Below, in pieces: positions 20,043 through 30,204 of a stretch of 64,000 nt of DNA (position 1 is the stretch's first letter; each line of letters opens with the position of its first letter). Location of the stretch: positions 1-64,000 of the forward strand of contig CANGXU010000004.1 of assembly GCA_947457885.1 (NCBI GenBank), written 5' to 3'. A program made the position numbers and the translations under genes. A model generated the notes under the pieces. It saw nothing but the letters and a program-made list of their open reading frames with translations, had not been told where the DNA came from and did not search any database. This DNA is from Betaproteobacteria bacterium. Lineage in GTDB: Bacteria; Pseudomonadota; Gammaproteobacteria; Burkholderiales; CAIKXV01.

Positions 20043-23000
20043 TCAGCCCGGTGCCGGCGCAGTCGCCGGCGGTACGTTACCGGGGGAGCCTTCTGGCGCG
20101 CTGGCTGGATCCGGACGCACCGTCCGGTTGACCGCCGGCTCCGCCCAGGTGCCAGTCACCGCATAGTCGAATGTCGCCAGTTGCGCCAGCGGATCCTTGA
20201 GCACGCGCTGCACCAGGAAGCTCGCAATCCCTGCCACCGGGCCACCGAGCAACGCGCCGGCCAGGGCGAGGCTGTCGCCGAGCACCGGCGTGACCCTTAC
20301 ATGGAGGTTCTGCGTCTCCTTCGCGAGATTGACCTCCCCGCTCATCAGCACCCGTGCGGCCGGACCCTGGATGCGGAAGCCATCGAGCCTGCCCGCACCC
20401 CGATTGATCCGCATCGTGCCGACGATCTCGTCGAAGGCGAAGCCCTCGCTGAACACGTCCCGGAAATCCAGTGCGATGCGACGCGGCAGGCTCTGCAGGT
20501 TGAACACGCCCAGCAGCCGGCCGACGCCCGGTTCCAGTGTGAGGAACTGGCCCTTCGACACCTCCACCAGAAGCGTGCCGCCCAGCGTGGCCACGTCCAG
20601 GTCCTGCGGACTGCCCGCCCACGACAGCGCCCCTTCGATCCTGCCCGCCCCACCGCGCACGCCCTCGGGGTAGCCGAGGCGCGCGAGCAGCCTGCCGCTG
20701 TCGACGATGTCCAGCCGCACGTTGACCTGGGTGCGCGGCTGTGCCGTCCAGCTCTGCCAGAGCCCTTCCATCTGGAACGTCGCGTCCGGATTGAGGATGC
20801 GCAGGCGATCGATGCGCCAGTCGCGGCCCTCGGGCTGCGCCAGCAGTTCGAGCCGGCCGAGCGCCCTGTCGGCGAGCAGGAAACTGTCGACCGCAACGTC
20901 GAGGGCGGGCAGTTCGGCATCGTCGAACTTCGCCTGCTGGAGTACGGCCTGGGTCGCCTGGGCGGGCGGCAGGTTGATCTGCCGCAGTCGGGCGACCAGC
21001 CGCCCCCGTCCCTGCGACCTCCACGCCAGCTCGCCGGATACTTCCTTTGACGCGATGCTGCCGGCCCATCCGCCCGGCTGCGCCGTCGTCTTGACCGCCA
21101 CATCGTTGAAACGTCGGCCGATGACCTCGACCTGCCCGATGCGCAGATCCAGCTCAGCGAGTTCAGGGCCGCCCTTTCCGCCCACGGGCGAAGCGATTGC
21201 GGCGATGAGCGGCCGCCACGCATCCACGCTCACCTGCCTGAGAGCGCCGCTGACCGATATGCCGCGGCGCTCCGGCACCGGTGCCGGAGCGCCGCCCAGC
21301 ACCACCGAAGCCCGTTCGACCGTGGCCTGTCCGGCGTCGATCCGCCGCAGCACCTGCGCCGACAGCGCGCTGCCGAGGCTGACGGCAATCCGGTCCCGAT
21401 CCGTGCCACTGACCTGCTCGATCCGCAGCGGCAGCGTCTCGGCAGACGCCTTGCCGAAAGGGGGCGGCAGTTCGATCGCCATGCCCGCCAGCGAGGATTC
21501 GACCACCAGGTCGCCGACCTTGCGCCGGTAATTCACGGTTGCCCGCCAGTCGGTCGCGCCGCGCAAGGACTGGCCGAACACGGCCGGCAGATCGCGGCGC
21601 AGCTGTTCCGCAGTCGCTCTGCCGCTGACCCCGACGCGGACCGATCCGTCGCGCTGCGACGCGACGTTGATCACGGTGGGGCCGCCCAGCATCTGCGCTG
21701 CCGCGCCATTGACCCGAACCGCCGACTCGGTGAACTCGAGCCGTCCGTTGACCGAATCGAGCACCGGCAGGTCGCGGTCGAGCACCAGACGGTTGCCGAC
21801 GAACTGGAAACTGCCCGCCACCGTGCTGTCCACGAGGTGCCGCAGGGGCAGCACGAGCTTCAGGGAGAGCCGACCGCGTCCCTGCGCTTCCATCGAGCGG
21901 GTTGCACCGTCGAGCATCCCGTCGACCGGGCTCTGCGCGATGAAGCGCAGGAAGTCGGACGTCGCCGACTCCGCCTCGCCGACGATCTCGAGCACTTCAT
22001 CCCGGTGGACGATATCGGGCACGAACGCGCGCACCCGCTGCAGCTTCACGCCGGCGATGGTGGCGCTGCGGGGCAGTATCTCCATGCGGTTGGCCCGGAA
22101 CACGAGATCGCCATCGATTCCGGTGATCTTCGGCCATCCCGCCGAATAGTCGAGATCGACGCCCTGCGCCTTCACCGTGACCAGGAACTGTCCGCGGTCG
22201 TGCCCGGGATCGCTGAACGGGAAGTCCTCGAGATTGCCCTTCAGGCGCAGGCGAACGTCTGTCGATCGTCCGGAGACCAGCGACCGCCCGAGCCACCTGC
22301 GCGTATCTTCGCCCACCACCAGAGGCATGTAGCGGGCTACCGCCGTTGCCTGCACCCGGCTGAGGGCACCGGTCAGATCGACCTGGCCCCGCTTGGACGC
22401 CCACGGCCGAATCTCGCCGGACAGCGTGCCGGCGAGATCCGCGTTCGCGAACGAAACGGCACCGAGATCGATGGCCATGCGCTGCCCCTGCCCGCTCCAG
22501 CTCGCCTGCCCCCTGAACGTATCGAATGCCACCGGGAGCGGAAACAGCGTCGGCAGCGCAAGGCGCAGGTCGCGCGAGTCGATGCGCAGCACGCCAGCCC
22601 GCTCGCTGCCATCGATCGAGCCAGAGACCCCGTCGATGCCCGGCCAGGTGCCCCAGGGCTCGACCGAAAGCGCGTCGAAACGCGCCCGTATCTGCCAGCC
22701 CGCCGGCGCCTGGATCGAGCCCTCCCATGCGATCGAGACGTCCGACAGGCGACCCCTTGGCGACAGGGTAGCCAGCCATTCGCGCGCCTTCGTGTCGAGC
22801 GGCAACTGGCCTGCCAGCGCAACCCATGGCGCGATCTCGAGCGCACTGGCGGTGAGTTCGGTGCGCTCGGCGCGTCCGCCGATCGTCGCCGGAGGCATGC
22901 CGCCCGACGGCGCCGCGACGGGCTCGCGCCAGCGCAGGCGGGCAACAGTCGGCGCTGCCGCTGGGCGCCCGGGCTGGGACAGCGCGAGCTGGTTCGCGGA

Positions 23001-24002
23001 AACCTCGAAGCCGTCCGGGAGGTGACGCCAGGACAGCCGGCCGCTCATCGCGTCGAAGACGAGCGCCTCCAGATCCGGCGCCAGCGTGGCGCGGACCGAT
23101 GTCAGCTCGACGTCGCTGATCAGCGAGGTCAGGCGCCCTCCCTGCCTTTCGGCCCAGAGCCGTACCGCGCCCATGCCGCGCTGCACGCCGCCAGGCAGGT
23201 CGACCCAGGCCTCCCAGCCTGACAGGCTGGTCTCGCGCAGTTCGACGAACACCCGTCCCTCCCAGTCGGCGATGCGCGAAAGGTCGCTGCCACGCCACTC
23301 TGCGCGCAGGTCGAGCGGCGCCGCCAGGCCGTCCGGCGGCACCGCGGTCACGCCCAGCCGATGCCGGCGTCCGACCGATTCGAGCCGGAGATTCACCTTC
23401 TTCAACCAGAGTTCCGGTGCGCCGCGCGCTTCGTCGATCCAGACGACCGCCGCATCGCGGATGACGATGCCACGCTGCTCCAGCACCCAGCGCCCGAATC
23501 CGCCATCCTCGCTTGCACTCGACACCGGCAGGCCCGCGACCGACAGGATACCCGCGGCATCGCGGCGGATGGTCAGGCTGGGTCCGACGATTTCCAACAG
23601 GTGCGTACGCGCGCTGCCGACCAGCATGGATCGCCAGGACAGCGTCGTCTCCACGCGCTGCAGGTCGAGTGCCGGCCGGCCGGCCGCATCGTGTACCACC
23701 ACCTCGCGCATGGACAGGTGCGGGCGGAGACCATTCCAGTTCGCGGCGATACTGCCGATCGTCACCTTCTGGCCGCTCGCCTCGCTGATCAGGCCGGCGA
23801 TACGATCGCGATGCTGATCGATGCCGGGCAGCACGTAATAGCGCAGGGACAGCACGACGGCCGCGGTGCCGAAGCCGGCCAGCAGGACCAGCACCATCAG
23901 CAGCCGATAGGTGCCCAGCGATATCTGCCCCAGCACGCGCAGCGAGCGCAGGCGCGCGAGGCGCTGGAGCGGCGATGCAGGGCGGGGAGCGGGATCGTTC
24001 AA
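20043..24002 (-). CDS. yhdP: YhdP family AsmA-like envelope protein
   Basis: 1319 residues, close to E. coli YhdP in size and layout: one N-terminal membrane helix (about 30-55), then a long beta-rich periplasmic part and an AsmA-like C-terminal domain (DFRDVFSEGFAFDEIVGTMR, GRLDGFRIQGPAARVLMSGE). YhdP, with TamB and YdbH, is known to help phospholipids cross the periplasm. The start is a TTG at 24002. It is divergent from glnE. The C-terminus ends in a Pro/Ala-rich tail. Family call is firm. Confidence 0.93.
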   Translation of the reverse strand: MNDPAPRPASPLQRLARLRSLRVLGQISLGTYRLLMVLVLLAGFGTAAVVLSLRYYVLPGIDQHRDRIAGLISEASGQKVTIGSIAANWNGLRPHLSMREVVVHDAAGRPALDLQRVETTLSWRSMLVGSARTHLLEIVGPSLTIRRDAAGILSVAGLPVSSASEDGGFGRWVLEQRGIVIRDAAVVWIDEARGAPELWLKKVNLRLESVGRRHRLGVTAVPPDGLAAPLDLRAEWRGSDLSRIADWEGRVFVELRETSLSGWEAWVDLPGGVQRGMGAVRLWAERQGGRLTSLISDVELTSVRATLAPDLEALVFDAMSGRLSWRHLPDGFEVSANQLALSQPGRPAAAPTVARLRWREPVAAPSGGMPPATIGGRAERTELTASALEIAPWVALAGQLPLDTKAREWLATLSPRGRLSDVSIAWEGSIQAPAGWQIRARFDALSVEPWGTWPGIDGVSGSIDGSERAGVLRIDSRDLRLALPTLFPLPVAFDTFRGQASWSGQGQRMAIDLGAVSFANADLAGTLSGEIRPWASKRGQVDLTGALSRVQATAVARYMPLVVGEDTRRWLGRSLVSGRSTDVRLRLKGNLEDFPFSDPGHDRGQFLVTVKAQGVDLDYSAGWPKITGIDGDLVFRANRMEILPRSATIAGVKLQRVRAFVPDIVHRDEVLEIVGEAESATSDFLRFIAQSPVDGMLDGATRSMEAQGRGRLSLKLVLPLRHLVDSTVAGSFQFVGNRLVLDRDLPVLDSVNGRLEFTESAVRVNGAAAQMLGGPTVINVASQRDGSVRVGVSGRATAEQLRRDLPAVFGQSLRGATDWRATVNYRRKVGDLVVESSLAGMAIELPPPFGKASAETLPLRIEQVSGTDRDRIAVSLGSALSAQVLRRIDAGQATVERASVVLGGAPAPVPERRGISVSGALRQVSVDAWRPLIAAIASPVGGKGGPELAELDLRIGQVEVIGRRFNDVAVKTTAQPGGWAGSIASKEVSGELAWRSQGRGRLVARLRQINLPPAQATQAVLQQAKFDDAELPALDVAVDSFLLADRALGRLELLAQPEGRDWRIDRLRILNPDATFQMEGLWQSWTAQPRTQVNVRLDIVDSGRLLARLGYPEGVRGGAGRIEGALSWAGSPQDLDVATLGGTLLVEVSKGQFLTLEPGVGRLLGVFNLQSLPRRIALDFRDVFSEGFAFDEIVGTMRINRGAGRLDGFRIQGPAARVLMSGEVNLAKETQNLHVRVTPVLGDSLALAGALLGGPVAGIASFLVQRVLKDPLAQLATFDYAVTGTWAEPAVNRTVRPDPASAPEGSPGNVPPATAPAPG

Positions 24003-24193
24003 GGGCGTTGCGCTAGACTGCCATACCGGTGATGGACATCAGAGCCACCGGAACGGAAATGATCGGGTCCACGCGTGCTCCGGATAAAGAAAGTCGAGTG
24101 TACTGCCATCGTCAGCCCGCAGCCGGGGGCGGCGCCGCTGGCGCGGCGGCTGACACATGCGGCACGGCCATACGGCCGCAGCCGGCCGGTGGC

Positions 24194-26995
24194 ATGGTGA
24201 TGCCGCCGATCCCGTCGGTCACCGACCCGTACGAGGCAGCGCTCGCGCACAGCCGCTACGTGGCGCGCCTTGCCTCGACGGGTCTCACCGACCGTGAATC
24301 GTTCAACGCACTCGCCTCGGCGCCGTTCGTCCGTGACCGGATGCGCGCCGCGCTGCATCCGGTCGCGGACGGCGGCTGCACCGTCGCGCCGCTGCCGGTG
24401 CGCTTGCGGACGCTGCGCCGCGATTGCCTGCTGGCGCTGATCGGCCGCGACCTCGCCGGCCTCGCCAGCCTGCACGAAGTGATGGCGACCATGACTGCGC
24501 TGGCCGAGGAGACGATCTCGGCGGCCTGCGCCATTGCCACGGACGAGCTTCGCCAGGTGTACGGAAACCCGATCGGCGAGGAATCGGGCCGCCAGCAACC
24601 GCTGCTGGTGATCGGCATGGGCAAGCTCGGTGGCGGCGAACTGAACGTCTCCTCCGACATCGACCTCGTCTTCGTCTATCCCGAGGAGGGCGAAACGCGA
24701 GGCGGCACGCGCTCGATCAGCAACCACGAATACTTCGTCCGCTGCGGCCGGCGCATCATCGCGCTGCTCAACGAACCCACCGGCGATGGCTTCGTGTTCA
24801 GGGTTGACATGCGCCTGCGCCCTTACGGCGACAGCGGACCGCTCGCCTGCAGCCTCGCGATGCTCGAGGAGTACTTCATTGCGCAGGGCCGCGAATGGGA
24901 GCGCTATGCATGGATCAAGGGACGCGTCGTCGCGCGCACGCCGCTGTTGGACACGGACGCAGGCTCGCCGGGCTTCGAGGCCGGGCTGACCGGGACAGTG
25001 CAGCCGTTCGTGTTCCGGCGGCACCTCGACTTCAGTGCGATAGCCTCGATGCGCGAACTGTCCGGGCAGATCCGGCGCGAAGTGCGGCGCCGAGACATGC
25101 TGGGCAACATCAAGCTGGGCGCCGGCGGCATACGGCAGATAGAGTTCGTCGCCCAGGTCTTCCAGCTGATCCGCGGCGGCAGTGACCTTGCACTGCGTGC
25201 GCGACCGACGCTCGATGTACTCGATGCGCTGAAGATGCGGTCGATCCTGGAGGCACCGGTCGTCGAGCGATTGAAGCAAAGCTACGATGTACTGCGCAGG
25301 CTGGAGCACCGTCTGCAGTACCTCGACGATGCCCAGACGCATGCCCTGCCCGATTCGGACGAAGACCGCCACCGCATCGCGCTGTCGATGGGCCATGCCG
25401 ACTGGCCGTCGTTCGCGACGTCGCTCGACACGTTGCGGGAATCGGTTGGCCTGGTCTTCGAGCAGGCCTGCGCATTCTCTCCCGGCGCGCAAGCCGACCA
25501 CCCGCTCTCCCCGCTCTGGCAGGACGACCTGGAACCCTCGGAAGCCGCTGCCACCCTGGCCAGCATTGGCTACCGCGCGCCGGAGCGGCTGGCCGAACGC
25601 CTGCTCGAACTGCGCGGCAGTGCACGCGTGAAGCGCATGGCCGCGAGCGGCCAGAGCCGATTGTCGCAACTGATCCCGCGCGCGCTCGAAGTCGCAGCCG
25701 CGCTGCAGGACCCGGACGCGGCGATCGCGCACCTGCTCGACATCATCGTGAGCATCGGACGCAGGGAGTCGTACCTCGCGCTGCTGCTCGAGTACCCTCC
25801 GGTGCTGCAGCGGCTCGGCGAGCTGGCCTCGGCCAGCCCTTGGGCCAGCGACTACCTGGCGCTGCATCCGATCCTGCTCGATGAGCTGATCGATGCCCGC
25901 ACGCTGCACGCGCCGCCATCCTGGCCCAGGCTGATCGCGGAACTGCGCGACCACCTCGATTCGAACGCGGACAACGTCGAGCGGCTGCTGGATGTTCTGC
26001 GCCACTTCCGGCACGCGCAGGTGTTCCGCATCGTCGCCCAGGATCTTGCCGGCGACCTGCCGCTCGAACGCGTGTCGGACCGGCTGAGCGAGTTGGCCGA
26101 GGTGGTGCTCGCCGAGGCACTCGATCGCTGCTGGAAGCACCTGAACGCCGGCCAGCCATCGGTTCCGGCGGCACGCTTCGGGATCATCGGATACGGCAAG
26201 CTGGGCGGCAAGGAAATGGGTTATGGCAGCGACCTCGACATCGCGTTCATTTTCGACGATACACCCGGAGTCGACAACGCCGCCGGAAAGGCTGCACGCG
26301 CGTGCCCGGATCCGGTGCCACCGGAACGTTACGCCCGCCTGGCGCTGCGCCTGAACTCGTGGCTCACCTCCATGACATCGGCGGGCGTGCTCTATGCGAC
26401 CGACCTGCGCCTGCGGCCGGACGGCGAGTCCGGCCTGCTCGCGCCATCGATGACGGCATTCGAGCAGTACCAGCGCGAGAAGGCCTGGGTGTGGGAACAC
26501 CAGGCGCTGACGCGCGCGCGTTTCGTGGCCGGCGATCCGGTGCTCGGGGCACGCTTCGAGCGGCTGCGCATCGATATCCTGCGCCAGCCGCGTGACATCG
26601 AGCGCCTGCGCGGCGAGATCGTTGACATGCGGCGCCGCATGCGCGAGTCGAAGCATGGCGACCACCCGGCAGGCACCTTCGACATCAAGCAAGGCGTCGG
26701 CGGGCTGGTCGATCTGGAATTCATCGTCCAGTTCCTGGTGCTGGCGCACGCCGCGCAGGTACCCGAACTCACCGGCAACGTCGGCAACATCGCTCTGCTC
26801 CAGGTGGCAGCCTCTTGCAACCTGGTCGAACCGACAATGGCGCAGGCCGCCCAGGTGGCCTATCGGACGCTTCGGCGCACCCAGCATGCGATGCAACTCG
26901 CTGGGCGCGATCCTGCCCGGGCACCGATCGACGGGCTCGATCGCCACGCCGCCGCCGTCGACGCGCTCTGGCAGGCGGTGATCGGCGCGCGCTGA
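24194..26995 (+). CDS. glnE: Bifunctional glutamine synthetase adenylyltransferase/deadenylase
   Basis: 933 residues, the normal length. GlnE attaches and removes AMP on glutamine synthetase in response to PII. Two nucleotidyltransferase domains are visible, each with its signature: GMGKLGGGELNVSSDIDLVF (deadenylase, N-terminal half) and GYGKLGGKEMGYGSDLDIAF (adenylylase, C-terminal half), with a helical linker between. The frame is open from 24029, but the extra 55 residues are untypical, so I take the ATG at 24194, though no strong ribosome site marks it. The leader holds a GC-rich inverted repeat (GTCAGCC at 24111-24117, GGCTGAC at 24148-24154). Confidence 0.96.
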   Translation: MVMPPIPSVTDPYEAALAHSRYVARLASTGLTDRESFNALASAPFVRDRMRAALHPVADGGCTVAPLPVRLRTLRRDCLLALIGRDLAGLASLHEVMATMTALAEETISAACAIATDELRQVYGNPIGEESGRQQPLLVIGMGKLGGGELNVSSDIDLVFVYPEEGETRGGTRSISNHEYFVRCGRRIIALLNEPTGDGFVFRVDMRLRPYGDSGPLACSLAMLEEYFIAQGREWERYAWIKGRVVARTPLLDTDAGSPGFEAGLTGTVQPFVFRRHLDFSAIASMRELSGQIRREVRRRDMLGNIKLGAGGIRQIEFVAQVFQLIRGGSDLALRARPTLDVLDALKMRSILEAPVVERLKQSYDVLRRLEHRLQYLDDAQTHALPDSDEDRHRIALSMGHADWPSFATSLDTLRESVGLVFEQACAFSPGAQADHPLSPLWQDDLEPSEAAATLASIGYRAPERLAERLLELRGSARVKRMAASGQSRLSQLIPRALEVAAALQDPDAAIAHLLDIIVSIGRRESYLALLLEYPPVLQRLGELASASPWASDYLALHPILLDELIDARTLHAPPSWPRLIAELRDHLDSNADNVERLLDVLRHFRHAQVFRIVAQDLAGDLPLERVSDRLSELAEVVLAEALDRCWKHLNAGQPSVPAARFGIIGYGKLGGKEMGYGSDLDIAFIFDDTPGVDNAAGKAARACPDPVPPERYARLALRLNSWLTSMTSAGVLYATDLRLRPDGESGLLAPSMTAFEQYQREKAWVWEHQALTRARFVAGDPVLGARFERLRIDILRQPRDIERLRGEIVDMRRRMRESKHGDHPAGTFDIKQGVGGLVDLEFIVQFLVLAHAAQVPELTGNVGNIALLQVAASCNLVEPTMAQAAQVAYRTLRRTQHAMQLAGRDPARAPIDGLDRHAAAVDALWQAVIGAR

Positions 26996-27014
26996 GGACG
27001 CCGAGCGCCGCCGC

Positions 27015-27530
27015 TCAGCCGCGTTCGCCGTCGAGCAGGCGCTGCTTGCGTTCGATGCCCCAGCGATAGCCGCCCGCGCCGCCGTCCTCGCGTACCACCC
27101 GATGGCACGGCACGAGCAGCGCGAGCCGGTTGCTCGCGCAGGCCCGGGCGACGGCCCGCGCCGCGCCTGGACGACCGATGCGCTCGGCAACCTGCCGGTA
27201 GCTCGCAGTCGCGCCCGGCGGTATCGCGCGCAGCGCCGTCCATACCGCCTGCTGGAACACCGTGCCGCGGATGTCCAGCGGCAGGTCGACCGCGGTACGC
27301 GGCCGCGCGATCGCGTCCGCCACCCTGCCGACCCACGTGGCAAGAATCGCGTCCGCCCCGGCAAGGATGGCCTCGGGAAACCGGTGCTTCAACGACGACG
27401 CGAGCATCTCCGTGCTGTCGCCGAGTTCGACCATGCACACCCCCCGGTCGGTTGCAGCCACCAGCACATGGCCCAGCACGCAGGCACGCACCGCATGGCG
27501 GATGCATTCGGCGTTCCGCAGCCGACTCAA
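27015..27530 (-). CDS. ogt: Methylated-DNA--[protein]-cysteine S-methyltransferase (Ogt/Ada C-terminal type)
   Basis: 171 residues. This suicide enzyme takes the alkyl group from O6-alkylguanine onto its own Cys. The acceptor Cys142 sits in the family motif PCHRVV, preceded by ASNRLALLV and followed by GGYRWGIERKQRLL. The N-terminal ribonuclease-like domain (RACVLGHVLVAATDRGVCMVELGD) resembles the Ada C-terminal half. The Ada DNA-binding and phosphotriester part is absent. The start is TTG at 27530, overlapping the stop of the cyclase as TTGA, so translation is probably coupled. Confidence 0.94.
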   Translation of the reverse strand: MSRLRNAECIRHAVRACVLGHVLVAATDRGVCMVELGDSTEMLASSLKHRFPEAILAGADAILATWVGRVADAIARPRTAVDLPLDIRGTVFQQAVWTALRAIPPGATASYRQVAERIGRPGAARAVARACASNRLALLVPCHRVVREDGGAGGYRWGIERKQRLLDGERG

Positions 27531-28807
27531 GCCTGTACCCGCTCAGGACCGGACAGCCGGCCGGCAAGAAAATAGGAGGTGATCTGCCCCTTGCCCTTGG
27601 CCGTCGTGAACATCGGCCCCTCGAAGCGATAACGTCCACGCAGGCGCTTGTAGGTGACCTCGTCCACCGCGACCTGCCCGAACTCCGCACTGGAGGCCAG
27701 GCGCGCGGCGACATTGACGGTGTTGCCCCAGAGATCGTAGGCGAACTTGGTGCGGCCGATAACGCCTGCCCCGACCGGCCCGGTCGCGATGCCGATGTGC
27801 AGTCCGAGCGGCGAACCGTTCGGAGAGTGACGATCGAGCATGAATCGCTGCATCTGCAGCGCAGCCTCACCCAGCGCCGCAGTGTAGTCGGGCGTCGTGG
27901 CGTTGAGCCCGCCCGCGGCCATGTAGGAGTCGCCGATCGTCTTGATCTTCTCGATCCCGTTGCGCGCGGCGATCTCGTCGAACCCGCTGAACAGTTCGTT
28001 CAGCATGAAGATCACATCCCCGGGCGCGAGTTCCTCCGACAGCCCGGTGAAATTGACGATGTCGGCGAACATCACGGTGACGTCTGCGTACCCGTCGGCC
28101 ACCGTGTCCTGCCGCTTGAGCCGCTCGGCCACCCGGGCAGGCAGCACGTTGAGCAGCAGGCGTTCCGACTTTTCCTGTGCGTCGGTCAGCTGGTCGTGCG
28201 AGCGCCTCAGCTCGGTCGACAGTCGCTGGCGCTCGCGCACGAAATAGCTGATCAGCAGGTACACGATGGTCGAGATCGCTGCGAAGTTGAGCACGAAGAA
28301 CACCGCGATCGTGTGCATCGGCAGGGCATAGTCGGTGCCGTACGAGATGAAGTAGTCGAAGAAGCCCGACACCGCGGTCAATACGAGGTAGGCGATGAAC
28401 CAGGGTATCGACTCGCGCGGCCCGTGCAGGACCATCATCCCGATCGGCGCCAGAAGCGCCCACAGCATGACGGCGGAAGCGGTGACGAAGTTGCCCATGC
28501 CCCACTGCATCATGAAGGGCACGAACAGATAGAGGCTGGCCTGCGAGAAGCGGAACGCGACGAAGTCGCCGGTCTTCAGATAATGAACCAGCGTGCCGGC
28601 TGAAATCAGCTGGAAGCAGAGCGGCACGAGGATCTCGAAGCGGATGCCGAGCGCGGTGTAGATGACCATCCACAGGCCGGCTGCGAAGATCATCAGGCCG
28701 CAGGCGAGAATGGCCAGCGTCTTCTGGAGCTTCAGCTCTTCGCTGTCGGTCTCGGAAATGACCGCGTCGCCGGCGCGCTGAAGCAGATCTCCGAGTCCCT
28801 TCAACAC
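27527..28807 (-). CDS. Membrane-bound class III adenylate/guanylate cyclase
   Basis: 426 residues. The first half has about six membrane helices (35-215), a sensory-type anchor; a short coiled coil (SYFVRERQRLSTELRRSHDQ) leads to the class III catalytic domain. Metal-binding Asp is in MFADIVNFTGLS, the purine-site Lys in KIKTIGDSYMAAGG, the second Asp in KFAYDLWGNTVNVAARL; Lys and Asp favour ATP as substrate, so cAMP is the likely product. GTG at 28807 or TTG three bases on is the start, with AAGGGAG upstream. It is coupled to ogt and divergent from ilvE. The ligand sensed by the membrane part is unknown. Confidence 0.92.
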   Translation of the reverse strand: MLKGLGDLLQRAGDAVISETDSEELKLQKTLAILACGLMIFAAGLWMVIYTALGIRFEILVPLCFQLISAGTLVHYLKTGDFVAFRFSQASLYLFVPFMMQWGMGNFVTASAVMLWALLAPIGMMVLHGPRESIPWFIAYLVLTAVSGFFDYFISYGTDYALPMHTIAVFFVLNFAAISTIVYLLISYFVRERQRLSTELRRSHDQLTDAQEKSERLLLNVLPARVAERLKRQDTVADGYADVTVMFADIVNFTGLSEELAPGDVIFMLNELFSGFDEIAARNGIEKIKTIGDSYMAAGGLNATTPDYTAALGEAALQMQRFMLDRHSPNGSPLGLHIGIATGPVGAGVIGRTKFAYDLWGNTVNVAARLASSAEFGQVAVDEVTYKRLRGRYRFEGPMFTTAKGKGQITSYFLAGRLSGPERVQA

Positions 28808-29019
28808 ATCTCCCTTGATGCTGCACCCACAAGGATGGTTGCATCAACCCGAACGGGGGTCAAGCCGCCCCGCCCCGGCCCGGGCGTCGACGGTGCTTCG
28901 GGACCGGCAGTTCCGCTACAATCCGGAGTCCGGTCCGGCGGGACTCGCAGGGCCGGATGCATGCGAGCAGTTGCCCGGCGCAGTTGCCCCGATATCCGCA
29001 AGAATCCGAAGGAATGGCC

Positions 29020-29940
29020 ATGTCGATGTCCGACCGCGATGGAGTGATCTGGTTCGATGGGAAGCTGGTGCCCTGGCGCGAGGCGAACATCCATGTCCTT
29101 ACCCACTCCCTGCACTACGGGCTTGCCGTCTTCGAAGGTATCCGCGCCTACAAGACTGACAAGGGCACGGCGATCTTCCGACTGCGCGAGCACATGGAGC
29201 GGCTGGCCAACTCGGCCCATATCTACCAGATGCAGCTCCCCTACGACCGGGAGCAGCTCGCCGAGGCTTGCCGCGAGGTCGTGCGCGAGAACAAGCTCGA
29301 ATCGTGCTACGTGCGTCCGATCGCCTTCTACGGCTCCGAGAAGATGGGCGTGTCGCCGAAGGGTGCCAGCGTGCATGTCGCGATCGCCGCCTGGCCTTGG
29401 GGCGCTTATCTCGGGCCCGAGGGCCTCGAGAAAGGTATCCGCGTCAAGACCTCGTCTTTCGCGCGGCACCATGTGAACGTGACGATGGCGCGCGCGAAGT
29501 TCGCCGCGACCTACGCGAACTCCATCCTTGCCAATCTCGAGGCGACGGCAGACGGCTACGACGAGGCCATGCTGCTCGACGTGGATGGCTTCGTCGCCGA
29601 AGGCTCGGGCGAGAACGTATTCATAGTGAAGAACGGCAAGCTGTACGAACCCGAACTCACGTCGGCCCTCATCGGCATCACCCGCGATGCCGTGATCCAG
29701 CTCGCAGGCGAACTCGGCATTCCGGTCATTTCAAAGCGCCTCACCCGCGACGATGTCTACATCGCCGACGAAGCGTTCTTCACCGGCACCGCCGCCGAGG
29801 TCACGCCGATCCGCGAGCTCGACAACCGGCGCATCGGCAGCGGTTCCCGAGGCCCGATCACCGAGAAGATCCAGTCTCTGTACTTCGACTGCGTGCACGG
29901 ACGGGTCCCGCGCCGCCTCGAGTGGCTGACCCCGGTCTGA
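29020..29940 (+). CDS. ilvE: Branched-chain amino acid aminotransferase
   Basis: 306 residues, standard for the class IV PLP transaminase that makes or degrades Leu, Ile and Val. Lys160 in VNVTMARAKFAATYANS is the PLP-binding residue. Other marks: THSLHYGLAVFEGIRAY, DEAMLLDVDGFVAEGSGENVF and the TGTAAEVTPIREL loop. Of several ATGs I chose 29020 because AAGGA lies six bases upstream; earlier ones (28957, 29014) give an untypical N-terminus. It is followed nine bases later by the CHCC zinc protein and then waaF, a familiar betaproteobacterial order. TACAAT at 28917-28922 could be its -10 box. Confidence 0.97.
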   Translation: MSMSDRDGVIWFDGKLVPWREANIHVLTHSLHYGLAVFEGIRAYKTDKGTAIFRLREHMERLANSAHIYQMQLPYDREQLAEACREVVRENKLESCYVRPIAFYGSEKMGVSPKGASVHVAIAAWPWGAYLGPEGLEKGIRVKTSSFARHHVNVTMARAKFAATYANSILANLEATADGYDEAMLLDVDGFVAEGSGENVFIVKNGKLYEPELTSALIGITRDAVIQLAGELGIPVISKRLTRDDVYIADEAFFTGTAAEVTPIRELDNRRIGSGSRGPITEKIQSLYFDCVHGRVPRRLEWLTPV

Positions 29941-29948
29941 GCAGCGCG

Positions 29949-30176
29949 ATGTCGACCCGTCCTGCTCCCGCCGCCGAGACCGGCTCGGCCAATCGCGAAC
30001 GGCTGATCGAGGTGACGGCGGCCGACCTGCCGCTGCATTGCCCGATGCCATCCATGCTGCTGTGGAACGCGCATCCGCGTGTATTCCTTCCGATAGCGGC
30101 CAGCGGCGAGGAACTCTGCCCCTACTGCGGCACACGCTACCGGCTGAAGGGCGGGCCGGTCTCGCACGGGCATTGA
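29949..30176 (+). CDS. Small CHCC zinc-finger protein
   Basis: 75 residues. The zinc ligands Cys31, His42, Cys57 and Cys60 give the zf-CHCC pattern (HCPMP ... AHPRVFLPI ... CPYC), a family related to the mitochondrial complex I subunit NDUFS6. In betaproteobacteria such a protein commonly lies between ilvE and waaF, as here (8 bases after ilvE, 28 before waaF). Function unknown; zinc binding is inferred from the motif. Confidence 0.88.
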   Translation: MSTRPAPAAETGSANRERLIEVTAADLPLHCPMPSMLLWNAHPRVFLPIAASGEELCPYCGTRYRLKGGPVSHGH

Positions 30177-30204
30177 GCGCAGCCGCTCGCGCGCGGCGAT
30201 CGTC

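Noticed and set aside
23999-27364. An 1121-codon open frame on the minus strand
   Set aside because: Antisense to glnE, whose two signature motifs are clear. Low-complexity Arg-rich composition marks it as a shadow.
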